Source: Tenebrio molitor (lineage: Eukaryota > Arthropoda > Insecta > Coleoptera > Tenebrionidae). Taken from it: a stretch of DNA of 64,000 nt. The notes under the pieces were generated by a model, which saw nothing but the letters and a program-made list of their open reading frames with translations, made no database searches and had not been told where the DNA came from. The stretch spans positions 27,342,001-27,406,000 of the forward strand of contig NC_091047.1 in the NCBI RefSeq assembly GCF_963966145.1, read 5' to 3'. The translations under genes and the position numbers were made by a program. This document shows positions 12,041 to 24,714 of this stretch, piece after piece. How positions within the stretch are numbered: the first letter of the stretch is position 1; every line of letters begins with the position of its first letter.

Positions 12041-13531
12041 TTTGACAAGTTTTCATGTATATTTGTTTTCCTTTAAAATTTTCACTTTATATTTGAAAAG
12101 TTCTTTTTCAAGACTTTTGCTTTTCTATCTGTTTCAAACTGTGTACGTATAAAGTTGATATAAAAATTTGCAAAAATGATTATGTAATTTTTTTCTTTCT
12201 CCGACCAAAATGACCAGAGAAGTATTTTTCTGTTGTCAACGACGAATTTATTTTAAATATTTTCGAAGTACGCCAGAAAAACAGCTTCTTTAGCATGACG
12301 TTTGTACAAACTTCTACAAATTCTAGACAATTCTCATAACATAAGGCAAAATTATAGCTTAAACAGAGTGCTGGGGAATGGAGAATTCCGCATGGCAGTG
12401 ACTGCAACATTCTTTTCAGCCTTTATCAACAGCACCAGAACGATAACGAACTTGCGTCATTGTGAAACAGGCTTCGGCGTATACCATTCTGCGCAATTAG
12501 CCCCCCACCATTTTATTTTATTACTACATCTGTTCAGCGACCCGACTAGTTTTAAAGCTTGCACATGCTGCAGATACTATGGATGCAAATCTCATCTCAT
12601 TTGAAATTCTCTCGGAGAGTCGTCTAGTGCAAATACTCTTGAAGTTGCTTTCACGGCATCCAAAACTTTTGCCTCCGATTTTAATCCGCGATCGCTTTGT
12701 GACTTTTATCACTAGTATGCATTTAAAAACTTTCGCGATCACGCACTGTTCTTGAAAAATGTACGAGTGACTCGTACACGTAGTCCAGAAGCACGCACAC
12801 TTAACCTTCACCACCGATACAATTAGGTAAATCAAAGGCAAGGATAACAAAACCGATCAGCTCAAGATAACAAAGAACAATTTTTATTGTGTGCTGCTGA
12901 TAATGGCTGCCTCTAACTAGGAACCCGAGCAAGTGCAAATATTTGTCATATTTATTGAGTCAGCCTGTATACTATAAAACAGGGTTGGTAACTCATTTAG
13001 AAAGTTATTCCTTATAAAATTACTGAACTGTCCCTGAAAGGCATTGGATTAAAAATGAGATAATATTTTATTGGCTGCTAAAGGAAATGAATGTGCAATT
13101 TGCTAGGACTTGAATTTTTAGTATTCAGTGGAACTAGACAGACTTCCAGCTACTACCTCACTAAGATAAAGAATTATTTGCCAGCTCATACCAAGAATTT
13201 TAAGAATTACTTACAAGAAGAGCTTCTAGAAAATATTATAAGCGTATGCTTCAATAAGTTAAAATAATAATAACTAAACTTCTTTTGACACATATTTGAC
13301 AGTTAATTTTCTGAAAAGAAATTCTTTGAAGTGTGTAGGGGAATATTATACACATCTTCTAAGGAAAAAAATATTAAATAAAAAACTAATTCAAGACTAA
13401 TGTACATTTCTGGCGCAAAGGAGGTTAATTGTTTGACTTACATAGAATTTATCATAAATTCCATACAAAATGATATAACCAATTTTAAGCACATTAAATT
13501 ATAAAATTTTTGTAACATTTCCATAACAGTA
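12041..13531. other. Non-coding stretch with a GC-richer block
   Basis: Positions 12400-12860 are GC-richer and are open in overlapping frames on both strands (12302-12604 plus, 12850-12524 minus). Neither translation shows a domain, and mutual overlap argues against both being genes. The remainder is AT-rich. Confidence 0.3.
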
Positions 13532-13660
13532 TATTGTAATACGAGTTGCACAAGACAGTCCATTGTCGAACGAAAGGGTTTAGAGCACGACGAACGCAGT
13601 GAGGAATGGTCTAAAGGAACGAGTTCGACAACATATCTTGTGAAACGAGTGTAACATGCT
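13532..13660. repeat. Large palindrome, arms about 55 bp
   Basis: The left arm contains TTGTAATACGAGTTGCACAAGAC and ATTGTCGAAC. The right arm contains GTTCGACAACATATCTTGTG and CGAGTGTAACATGC, which are its diverged reverse complement. The loop carries AGCACGACGAACGCAGTGAGG. It resembles the other palindromes with CGAGCGAAGCGAG-like loops in this window. Confidence 0.7.
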
Positions 13661-13852
13661 ATTTTTTCTACTTCGGCTTCATTAATTTAATATTTTTAAA
13701 TATAAAATAATTATCTAGTGACTTTTATTTTAATGGAATTGAGTTGGTATTGATGAAGCAATGTCACTTCATTGAAAATTAAATTTCAATCGTCTCCCAA
13801 ATGTTGTTACAATAATAATCTACCACCTTAATAGTTTATTTTGATCCAAAAC

Positions 13853-14071
13853 ATGGATTCAGGTTCAAGTGACATTACATTTAACACTGAAATTTACCAT
13901 CAATACCAACCCCACGATGCTATAAAATTGATCTTTGTGAAATTGTTTTCGGTGTCACAAAATGCTCATTGTGACTCCGAAGTAGCAAAAGAATTTATAA
14001 AACAATGTGAGTGTAAATTAGGGAATGAAACTTCTAAAATTTATGTCGCTCAATTTTGGCAGAAATCTTAA
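13853..14071 (+). CDS. Small unrecognised ORF (72 codons)
   Basis: An ATG-started frame begins MDSGSSDITFNTEIYHQY and ends at a TAA at 14071. Composition is not low-complexity: there are four Cys, and the sequence is acidic at the start and mixed later. I do not recognise a family. It begins about 190 bp downstream of a large palindrome. It could be the first coding piece of a decayed mobile gene, a small host exon, or chance. Confidence 0.2.
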   Translation: MDSGSSDITFNTEIYHQYQPHDAIKLIFVKLFSVSQNAHCDSEVAKEFIKQCECKLGNETSKIYVAQFWQKS

Positions 14072-14437
14072 AAAAGATTAATTTGTACTTCTTAATTGTC
14101 ATTTTTTGGCATAGATTACACTTTTGTTTTCCATCCAGTGGCGGCACCACGGACGGCAAGAAAATTTTAAATGGCAGCACGGGTCAAATGTTGTATGTTT
14201 TGAGAGGCCTTTGTATAATGTATCTTCTATCTAATAGTGAAAGCATTTTAAATCGATAGATTAATATAAAATTACGTAAACTGGACCACAGGTCATTCGA
14301 AATATTTAGTATTTGGCTATCTATCAGGATTTAGGTGAACCTCATTTTGAAAATTTTATTTAAGCACACATTTTTAATTGTACTAAAATTTACTGAAATT
14401 CTCTTTTCTTTGAATCGGCCGATACCGATTTAGAAAA

Positions 14438-15223
14438 TACAGACTGTCTATAAAAGAATGTGGGATCGCAGAGGGCTCTGGAATTTGAATTTGCCACTCC
14501 CTTGAAATTCATCCATTACTAATTGCAAATTGTCAAATATTCATAACATGTAAACAAAAACTCAACTCAACCTCATTTCCGCTTTCGAAGTCCTGCTTTG
14601 CTGTTTCTTGCGTTCCTGGTCTTTTTATTCTTAAAAGAAGAGCATTTTCCAAAGATACATAATTTCCGGTGATGTTACAAAGGTGTTACATATCTTTATC
14701 TGTTTTTATAATGAAAATCAGAATAATTTTATAACCTCGCAAATATTTTACAAGTATGTAATGGTTTTCACACTTGAAACAAATTAATAATTTAAATGAG
14801 TTAATAGAAGAGATTACCAACTGTTGTCATAACATCAATGAACAGATGTTACAAAATATCTTTGAAAACAAGGAAGTGAGAGTGAGAATATGTTCAGAGC
14901 AAAATGGAGGACACTTCCAGCCAATTCTTTAATTTTCATTGTTAGGTACTTTTTTAACTGAATCACTTCTTCGTAAGTGTTTAAGAAATACGTAATTTGT
15001 TGAGAGTTTTGGACCTATCAATAATCCATTTCATTAAATTATTTTTATTTAATCTTTTTGTAAGTATTAATTTTGTCAAGCTAGGCAATAGGCAACCAGT
15101 AAAACCAGTTTCTGCTGGGGTTGCATATCGTAGATAAGACTAATATTATTCGATTTCTGGTGAAAGAGTCGGCAAACTTTCCGAGCCTACTTCGATCCCA
15201 CAATCATTTATAGACACTCTGTA
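14438..15223. mobile_element. Non-autonomous DNA transposon, about 786 bp, TA-flanked
   Basis: The left end TACAGACTGTCTATAAAAGA continues with ATGTGGGATCG. It is mirrored by CGATCCCACAATCATTTATAG and ACACTCTGTA at 15223. The interior has no transposase that I can recognise. The terminal repeats share ATAAATGATTGT.GGATCG with the neighbouring MITE at 15323-15556, so the two are related. Confidence 0.75.
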
Positions 15224-15322
15224 TAACATTTGACACTTCTCAGATGTCCGATCTTTTGCTACAACTGGGTGTAATAGAAAAGAAGTCTACATATTGCCAT
15301 ATTCTACTGCACCAATGCATTC

Positions 15323-15556
15323 TAGGGGGTCATTATAAATGATTGTTTCATCGCAGTAGGCGTTGGTGACGTAGTTGAATGTGCCGCAAGCTTTATAACA
15401 TGAGTGAGACTAGCATCGCCGATAGGTAGCGCTGCTGGTGGTAGTGTAAATATGTCTACTAGTTTGTCTAACGTTGCGAAGCTAGCGGCACATCCCAAAT
15501 TTGTGTGGGTTTTCAACGCCAACTGCGATGGGACAATCATTTATAATGACCCTGTA
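15323..15556. mobile_element. MITE related to its left neighbour
   Basis: A 234-bp element. GGGTCATTATAAATGATTGT at the left is mirrored by ACAATCATTTATAATGACCC at the right. The inner blocks CATCGCAGTAGGCGTTG and CAACGCCAACTGCGATG also pair. It lies 100 bp from the related 786-bp element. The minus and plus frames within it (15322-15540, 15404-15592) are products of the mirrored sequence, not genes. Confidence 0.8.
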
Positions 15557-18077
15557 TTGCACTACTGCTGCAAAATGAAATTTGTATCATGATTTCGTTG
15601 ATATTAACGTTGCAATAGCCTCATTTGCTGTAATATCAATGATTGAGGAAACAGTTTCGGCCTGTGTCATGTATATTGTTTGGATTTTGGCATTTTTATT
15701 AATAGTGATGCAATGCGTAACGAAAAATGTTCTTCATTTCAATTCTTCATCAAGTGAAGGAAAAATGTATAGATATTGACACCGTATAGCGTCTAAATTA
15801 GGCTTTGGACATAGAGAAAGTCAAATCAAGATGAAGCTGAGTTGTCAATGAGCATGTCATTTAAAATTTTGTTATTTATTGTTATTTATTTTACCCACCT
15901 GTACCTACTTATCTTGAGAGCACATAAATATTTTTTGGGAGGTGTATTATGTAAGTATTTATTAAACGAATACGATGATTCAAACGCAATTCAGCAAGAT
16001 TCGTCATTTTTCCGGTTCGAGTTGTAACTTTAATCACAGAGCAGTGGGTAATTTAGTCACTTCCAGTCCGGATGTGCGGGGAAACCCCGCCGCCACCATT
16101 GGCCCCCGCAAATTGCCGACCATCGTCCATTGGCGGTAGCGCATTTTTTCCGAGAAAAAAGCAGTAAAGGGATCGTAAACGTAATCGAAGGATGTGTGTT
16201 TTTCTCAAACGAAAGGAAATCATGCGTTAACTCGTTAGCTGCATATATAAAAGTTTTACGTCTGACCGACATACATCCTGTTATTCCCGACTGTCATGGT
16301 TGTACATGTTTATCTGCGATAAAATGTATATTCATAATGGTCTACCTGGTTTTTATGGCAGTCAAAACAAATACTACCAGGATGAACAACCAGAATTCGT
16401 CCATAATTGACACGTTTTACGAGGCTACCGATCAAAAGGCCCCCATTTTCTCGTAATTAAGCGATGTCTTAGATGTCCATCACTTAACGCGACCATAAAT
16501 TTGCATAAATATGTTAGCATCGACGTAGCTTTGTACGTACGTCTGTCGACAATCGGCCATGTAAGAGTGCGGTTTTGTGCGGGAAAAACAACGCGCCAAC
16601 AGGGCACATAAATATTTAAGACCAATTATATCAGAATATTTAATTTACATAAAATTAACGCTACAGAGAGCGATAAATTTGGTAATCAGTGTAATAAAAT
16701 TTAATGTTATTTTTTGAGCGGGCCCTGGTGCCTAACAAAAAAAACTGTTTGATATTAGATTACAAGATCTCACAAGTGAAACCACGAGTAATTATTAAAA
16801 TGAGACAAATCTCCGGAATTCCAGAGAATTTTATAGCTCTTAGTTATACGTTACCAAAAATTTTATTTAAATCACGCTCTTATTTATGTGTATTATTAAT
16901 TAATAAGCCGAGTCGATCTGCGGTTAATAAATTAATAAATAATTAATTATAACGCATCGGTGGATTAGAAAATACGTTACGTCACCGTCTGGGACCCTAA
17001 TACCATCAGTCATTAGTCACCGGTGCATACGTACAATTAATTTGCCGGCGTGCCATTCCTTCTTCCACGCTAAAAGGTACAATTTGACTCCAATTTGCGG
17101 TCGGAGGATGGCCACATGTGAGGCCCAAAAAAATTTAACCACGTCCTCTAGTTCAGGAAATGATTTATGGAATGGTCTGACTTACATAAATTTGTCCTTC
17201 ACCATTTTAATAAGTTGCCGCTTATAATTCACACACTTCTGTCTAGACTCCTTAATTGAATCGAGTGTTGCGATTTCATGGCTCACCAAACGGGCATTAC
17301 GGTCCTGGCTCATCCGCGAAAACATGCATTTGTCATCGGACCACCGACCCACCAGAAACGATATTTTTCAAGACCCAACTCATGAATGGACGGTACGAGG
17401 TGTTTCGAATTTTGATTTGGACTGCTTCTTGGACACGCCTCGTATCCTTAGGAATTTCGCATCACTTGTAGGCGTTAGTTTTTCGTTAGCTTGTCTTTAT
17501 CTGACCATGACTGACGACCAGTTCATTCCAGTGAAGGAACAACAAAAAATTCACAAATATTTTAACCGCTTCCAACACCACACTCAAAAATTATTGTATT
17601 CGTTTGTTTTGCAGTTGGGTTCGCTAAGGAACAAACTTTCTGACAGCTGTCACCATTCACGACTACAAAAATATACAGTGAGTGCCAAAAAACTACCACA
17701 TCAAGAAGGAATTGTTCGTGATCAGGTTAAATTCAATAATAAAATTAAGAAAATTACAGTTTCACTCTTTTAAAACAGGTTTTAATGAAGCACAGGATGT
17801 ACTATTGCGGCCAAAAAATGTTGTACATCTTCTGTAAAAAATCGGCTTTAGAGTTTCTTAACCTCAATTTTGCTGATCAAAATTTTATGACCGCAATAAT
17901 AAATGATGATTAAGTTATACCGTATGATCAAAAAATAAACTACGAAAATCTTTGACCAGAAATATTACCAAAATAAATAATTTAAGTATAAACACTTCTT
18001 CGTTTACAAAATAATTGTAGGTCCAATTACGTATTATAAATTTTTAGATTTTCCTAATTTATTTTCTTCTTTAAATA
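15557..18077. other. Non-coding stretch with a long GC-richer block
   Basis: Positions 16040-17500 are GC-richer, with paired CCATTGG boxes around 16097-16135 and homeodomain-type TAATTA-rich sequence around 16890-16945. This looks like regulatory sequence. The plus frame at 17324-17773 (149 codons) overlaps another open frame, has no recognisable domain, and is not called as a gene. Confidence 0.35.
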
Positions 18078-18667
18078 TACAGGGTGTCTCAGCTAAGACT
18101 TTCCAGCCTAATATCTCGGTTATTTGCCAACGGATTTACCTTAAGTTAAAAAATGTAATTTTCACACATTAAGCGCAATTATTATTAGATTGTTAAACAT
18201 TAAAAAATAGGTATCTACACAAACAATTAACTAAATCACTCGTCTGATTCAACGAAAAGATTAGATTTTGTTGTTAAAATTTTATATAAATTTTGAAGGT
18301 ACGAGTATTTGAGCAGTTACCTTTTGAAACAATTGATGAAAAGTTGCCCAGCAACATTTTATTTATTTTTATAAAAGTGGGCCTGCTTTATTAGTAAAGT
18401 AAAGTAGTAAAGTCAAAATACAGAAAGACTACAATGGCAGAAATTTCGATATTGATGAAAAAGGAAACAATTTTTGCATATGGAAAGTGTCATAAGAGCT
18501 TCAATGACACAGTTCGTTTTCTCGTGGAACACTATCCAAATGTAGGCTTTACAAAATTTAAGGTTCAGGGAGTCGTCAGTTTATTTGAAGACACAAGAAG
18601 AGTACGTGAAATAAATTACCTTGCTAAACTATCCCGATCGTGTTTTAGTCCTTTATGGAAGAATTAA
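18078..18667 (+). pseudogene. Mariner-like element, 5' end and transposase N-terminus
   Basis: The left terminus TACAGGGTGTCTCAGCTAAG is at 18078, with TA flank. About 350 bp later an ATG at 18434 opens a frame reading MAEISILMKKETIFAYGKCH and PNVGFTKFKVQGVVSLFEDT. This fits the N-terminal helix-turn-helix of insect mariner-like DDE transposases (family pattern: IFAYGxCxxNxxxAVRxYxExFPN). The frame ends at 18667 without any catalytic domain. The C-terminal fragments at 24598-24714 and 37780-38002 probably come from the same broad family. Confidence 0.65.
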
Positions 18668-20126
18668 AGCATCCAGTATATTAAATTAGGTCCAAATGTT
18701 GTCTTTAACTTTGTCAGTGTTTGTAAGGTTAGAAAGATAAATGTCAAATATGTCACCTGCGTTTGTGCGAAGAGGGGTGACCAAAATTCGGCGATAGTGC
18801 ACGTTTGTTTCATACGCTTCTACGTTTTTGCATCTGCAGCCACGTTTAACACAGTTTTTTTCTTTTTTCTTGCAAACCAGACGTCTTTCAACAAGGACAA
18901 GTTTCTCCTTACAGCATTTTTATTGACGATCGATTTTTTAATATAAATCTTAGGTGATTCAACATTTTAAAAAGGCATGTAAAAATTACGTTTTTCGGCC
19001 TCCGTCTAGAAACACTGATTTTTCATTCGTCTAAATACTCTAAATCGTCTGGAAACTAGCATTTATATTGCCAACTTTGGTTATAACAATCCCTAATTTA
19101 GAAATATTTTTATGTTGCCAACATAATTCAACAGGTAGTGGAAATTTAGAATTGAAACAGACTAGCAATTTGTTTTTCAAAGAATCAAAAATAAAAAGAT
19201 AACATGGTTGCTTCTCAACAATTTGTGAAAAAGAAAATGAAAATAAATTCTTCATAGAGTAGGTATACTCGTATATAGAATGACAATCTTAAAATTTAAA
19301 GCAGTGTGATTTGTTTATCAATTCTTTTAAATAATTTTTTGCGTTTGTAATAGTAGTAAAGCAGCGTCTGAATCAATCTACGAATCGCCTTTTGTCCAAC
19401 TCGGCTTCCAAATTTATTTGCATGCACTTGACATTGCTGACTTAATATAATTATGGAAAAAATTAACGTCCAGCGTTATGAACTTTAACCTGATTTTATT
19501 TCCTCTTAATGTTGGTGCACTTAATTGAGTTGGCCCTGCGTAACGTTAATAAACTCTCAGATTCATTGCGTCGTATAATTCTAAAAGTAAAATCTGGATA
19601 ATGTGTGGATCATTAAGTACGTCAGTTTTGGTCAAAAATCGCCAAGTTAAGTGTGAAATATGTAATGGGCAGTTTACTGCATCCCAGCTGACATTATCTT
19701 CTTGTTAATTTCCTGAGTTCTATTTCAGCTTGATTTTATTTAATAACATCGTTATGCAACGGTGAAAAACGAGATAATTATAATGAGGTAAAAGGATTAT
19801 TGTTTGTTCTTGTTTGTAATTTATTTTGCTCTATTTGTTATGCCTAGTTCGCATGTATTTGTTTTGATGTTATTACATACTGCTAGAACTAGAGATTCAC
19901 CCTTGGAACGTGAAGAATTGAGAGAACCAGGCTGCTCAAAAGTTTATTTTGGATACTGAATTGCACCATCTGGGATTGTTATTAATTAATCCAATGGTTT
20001 TTAAAACAATTAAATTACAGACATCTGTCTAGATGAAAGTAGACCGTTGCAAGGGTATTCAGGCTTTTAAGATTTCCACATTTTTTTTATTAATGCAAAA
20101 TGAGTAATGTAAGTCCAAAAAGGATA
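18668..20126. other. AT-rich non-coding stretch
   Basis: No gene or clear repeat is visible. Positions 19380-19700 are slightly GC-richer. The minus frame at 19040-19255 has no recognisable features. Confidence 0.35.
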
Positions 20127-20991
20127 TACAGGGTGAGTTTGAAAGTTGTGCAGATATTTTAACCAGTGGTAGAACTTCACAATAGGTAACGATTGGGTCA
20201 ATAATGCGTTATACAAATTTTGATATTTTTCGAAAAACGGGGCTAAAAATTTTTCAAACAAGATTGAGAGCCACTGAATTTTATGAAAAAATGGGCCAAA
20301 AAAATCATAATACTTATTAATTCATCAAAACAGAGACATTCTGAATCGAGTTCGACTTTCTTGAGCACGTTGAGCAACTTCTTTGATGTTTCATGTTATG
20401 CTTTTACTCACAATTGCAGTATTTTTACTTTGTTGTTTTCTGAATGAGTTGCAGGCACTATTTTATCATCGCTTTACAAATTTTATCAAAGATTTATAGA
20501 AATTAAACATAACCTCGAGTGACAGAAAAACTTGACACTTTAGGTTGGCCGTTGGCCGTACGTTCGAACATCCCGGCAAATTTGAAATTTTTCTGCGGTT
20601 CCCAAACACACTGATTCCTTTGATTCTCTTGTAAACCATTAACATTTGTATAAGGCAAGTTGAGTTATTTTAACTTCTTTTAGCACGTCCCTACTATCTC
20701 AGGTGAAAATACAGGGTGAAATATTGCTTGACACTGTCCTTAATTTTTATATTTCTTTATTTCGTGATAAAGTTATTGATTAATAATAATTGATTTAAAA
20801 TTGATAAATAATCATTTTTTTTATAAAGAAAAACTTCGCTGTTTTCAGTTTGCTTGATGCTCAACACCGGTCCTGCATTCCGAAATTCAACTTTGGCAAA
20901 AATGAAACTAAAAAATAATAAATCACTTTGTCTGTAATTTATTTGATCAACACGAAGAGCAACTTAAATATTGACATCTCTGTTTTGATTG
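20127..20991. repeat. Nest of worn inverted-repeat element ends
   Basis: TACAGGGTGAGTTTGAAAG at 20127 continues to TTTTAACCAGTGG, as in the MITE at 1824-2253. A second TACAGGGTGAAATATTG is at 20710. The 20-bp segments TCATCAAAACAGAGACATT (20322) and TTGACATCTCTGTTTTGATT (20971) are imperfect inverted copies. Boundaries of individual elements cannot be resolved by eye. Confidence 0.45.
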
Positions 20992-23900
20992 TCTGTTATT
21001 TGCACCTTTAAGCAAAGGAGTCAAAGTAAATACTGCTTCAGTAACATAAATAAAAGTGCCCCCAAATATTGAAATTTTCGTATTTTGTCAATTTTTGATA
21101 TAATACGTAGTAGATGTATTTAGTATCCTTTCTCACTCAGTTTTACTACCTTAAACCGCTATTATAATTTTTAGGACCGCTCTTATGCTCGTTAGAACTT
21201 ATTTACAGTCAACAAGTAATAAAACAGCGTTGTAAAAACTGGTAGAGACCTTCACCGGAGCAAAAGCTGAGGAAAATCGTACGCTCTGATTATGAAATAA
21301 TCAGTTCCGTGGAAATGAGGTGAGGAGGATTTTTTGTGTTCGAGCGTTTGCATGTCACAAAGTGTGACTGGCGGCAATTCAGTCACAATATTAATTATTA
21401 GTTTGTTTGTCTGGCCCATAAAGGTTTTCCTTCGGTCGAGAGCTTGCAACACCTCCAGTCGCGCTCTTATTTCCCTTTCTAATGGTCATTCATTACGCGA
21501 GTGATAAGCACTGGCATAAAGCGCAATTTTTCACCGGTCCATTGTGCTCGCTTCGAGCGTAATAAATAGCAGTTCTGCGGCAAAAAGTCCCAAGTAGAAT
21601 GGCTTTCCCTCGGCCGATCCGCTCTTACGCAACAATAGCGAATGTGGAATTATTTATCATATGCACGTTCGCAATTAAGACCAGAAATTCGTAATGCAGG
21701 ACCATAAACACAATTACAGACGAGGACTATTAACGCGAACAATCGAAAGTCGTAAGGATATCGACAGATAAGGTGCACCCAGTGCACTCAATTAACCCCT
21801 TTCCTGCCCACATGAGTCAGTCTGGTGGAAAAACGGCTTCGCGCCGTCGAGGGTTTTTTCCGTAGTACCCTACTATGAGATTTTTTGCATCGGCTGCAAT
21901 TCAATAGTATGATGGAGGAAATGAATGAAAGGCTAAACCTGTTAACCTTGTGCAGTCCAGCCTGCTGCATAATTAGAATCTACGCACATCCGCCACTATG
22001 CACTTGGCTCGTATTTTTCTGGAGTAAAAGATAGTGTGCATTTTATTGTCTGACGTCTATTCTGTCGGTACTGCCTAACAGATGCCGTGATTGTTATGCA
22101 CGTCTTCGACTGATGGTCCTTCGAGAGGCGAACGTCGACCTATTGACACACAATCTGGTGAATAGTTTGGTGACTAAAAATAGCCAATGGAAGACCCAGA
22201 CATTCCTGGGATGGCTCAGAACAAAAATCGAAAGAAAAGGATTTGGGGGCCGGATTTTGCTTTCACATCTTTTTCAACAGTACCTGTTAAGTGTTTCTAA
22301 GCAGTTGCTCCGATTTCAATTAATTTCTACTGAAAATAAGAGTGCAGCGACTGGGGCATGATCACCACCAATCGAAATATTTACCATCTAATTTTTTTTC
22401 CACTACAATTATCATCATCATGTTGTTTTGCTTCCGGTCTAGACAGTGTTGTAGGGGTCGGAAAAACCTGCTTAGCTGGTGCATACGGGTCAAACAGACC
22501 CGTTGTTGCCACCTTCTCGTAAAAAATGAAAATAATAATGACGACGTGTTGACATTTGGGACGCTCCCACCGTGTTGTGCGTCACTTACGCCGAATTATG
22601 TTGTGTGTTTTTCGTTTCTTGTGATACCAAAAATTCATTTGTATTCATAAAACAGGTTCATTTTGTCATGACAGAAAATAAAAGGCAGATGGTTGAAGTG
22701 CAAATTGACGTGTACAAAATCGCGAAAAGCGCAAGTGAAGCTTGCATAATGGAAGTAAAGCAGACTCGTGTTGCATTCTTTGCGTAACAAGAAGTGTTTG
22801 CTCGTTTCAGGGAAAAATGTTTTCACTTGTAAATATTATGACAGAGTCGTGGTTTATTAGGTGTGTTGGAATTAAACGGCAGCGTGAGGTGCAAGTTGGA
22901 GTGGAAGGTGAAGCAGAGAGGAAATGTACTGTCAAAAGATAGTCTTCTTGGAATAACATATTGGTCCATCATCGTTTGTCTCTTTTTGATAAACAAACTC
23001 TTAATTTAAAACGGAGTTCACACTTCAGATTGTTTCAGAATCTGAGACAAATTGCAAAAGAATTTAAGGAGAAATGTTTAATGAATAAATACAGAACATT
23101 AAATTGATTTAATTTTCTTAAAGATGGCCGTTCAGCGTTAAAAAGTAAACTTTAGACTTTAGTACACTACTAATATTATCGAACCTTCAAGTACTAATAA
23201 ATAATACTTAATAACTAGGAATTACTGATGCCTTAAAATTTGAAAATTGTAAGTTTGAAAATTGTCATTTTACTGTAATTGCAGCAAAAGAAAATAAATG
23301 AGTTCATGTCATGATTTTTTTTGTGATTCGCTTGAAGATACAATAGTAGTAGTTTTTGTGCTTCACTCAGTTGCTGACCTCGACTTCGTCTCATTCTTCA
23401 ATCTCTGGGCTTAGCACAAAACGACTCACTTCTACTCTTAATGATATAATCTACTAAGTATTTTAGAAGCTTCCTGCAACTCTATGCATTGAAAAGTTGC
23501 ATGATTGTCCACCAGTGTATTTTGTGTGTTTGTTCTTTATTTACTGAAACTTCTTTTACATAAATTCAGAAAGTATTATTTATGAAAATTATTTTTTTAT
23601 GTGATATGCACTTGCAACGTATTGTCTTATGGGGTATGACTTAAAAAAATAACGACGTCACAGACGGGTCCTTCATTCGACACCACTGTTAACATTAGTG
23701 GCATCGCTAGGTGAAGACAGGACCGGTCGTCATCATCGGCGACATATTTTTTACGCTCTGTAAATAAAAAGCAGTGAAAAGCCCAAGCCAAGAGCTAATA
23801 CGATTCGTCAGGCGACCAGAAACTAGTGATTTTTTCCGACAAATAATTTTCTACAGTTATGTGTACTAAATGACGCGTAATGATTATAATTTGTCTACTT

Positions 23901-24597
23901 CGGTGTATGTAATCACTCATGTAACGACAACAAGAAAAAACCCGAACTATCTGTACACCATCAATCCGTTTGATGTTTGCCAGCCACTATCGGGTGGACT
24001 AATGACGATCTTCCTGCAACCAATTAGTCTCGGCTGAGAGAAAGTCGAGCTTTTTCGAAAAAATTCGACAGGCATGTTTGAACATCCCATTTTTGCGAAT
24101 AACTAATCGTGTGCAAATGTTAGACGATTGCGGAAGGACGGTTTCGTCATGTTTCGACACGCCAACTCTTCAGTTTATTTGAAATGATAATTATGGAGTG
24201 TACTTTATTGTCCCGTTTTTACATTATTATAAATAAAGACGGTAATCAAAGTAATTATGGTATTATTAACGGCCACATCTCGACACCTGGACGTAATAAT
24301 CTGGGTGTACATAAGGATGGCAATAACTTATGGAAAACTTTGAGGCTTCGAGATGCAATTGGATCAAAAAGTAACTTCCAGATTGGAAAATAGCAGTGAT
24401 TGTTTTTGTATTACATTACATACATACAGTGCCTTCGTACAGTTCGGAATAAATTCGATGAAACTGTAAGTACATATTAATTTCTTAGAAAAATACATAA
24501 CAATCTTTCTTGAGAAAATGAGTATTTTTATTTCAAATACATAGGTATTTAATTTTTAAGGTACTTTTTTTTTCTATGGGTTTAGTTAAAATTGAAG
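20992..24597. other. Non-coding stretch with several GC-richer blocks
   Basis: The blocks 21240-22160 and 23640-24420 are GC-richer, with many short overlapping frames on both strands and no domain. They are candidates for conserved regulatory sequence. The interval 22950-23640 is AT-rich and empty to my reading. Confidence 0.3.
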
Positions 24598-24714
24598 GTT
24601 TATTTTAATAGACCAAACAATTTAGAAGATTTGCGGCAGAGAATTCGCGCTGAAACGGAACAAATAAGCCCTGACATTATTGAGCGCAGTGTACAAAATG
24701 TCGGTGAGTGCTAA
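24598..24714 (+). pseudogene. C-terminal fragment of a mariner-like transposase
   Basis: The frame reads VYFNRPNNLEDLRQRIRAET and EQISPDIIERSVQNVGEC before a TAA at 24712-24714. This matches the C-terminal helices of mariner-like transposases, which lie after the last catalytic residue (pattern VY..KP.TLEELK.RI..EI..I.P..L.RV..N...R). The catalytic core is absent. A near-identical relic lies on the opposite strand at 37780-38002. Confidence 0.75.

Noticed and set aside
12302..12850. Frames of 100 (plus) and 108 (minus) codons
   Set aside because: They overlap on opposite strands without any recognisable motif, so they are composition effects.
15322..15592. Mirror-image frames on both strands (72 and 62 codons)
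   Set aside because: They fall within a MITE, and the inverted-repeat ends produce paired frames.
17256..17773. Overlapping plus-strand frames of 71 and 149 codons
   Set aside because: Two different frames are open over the same GC-richer DNA, neither shows a domain, and both are better explained by composition.
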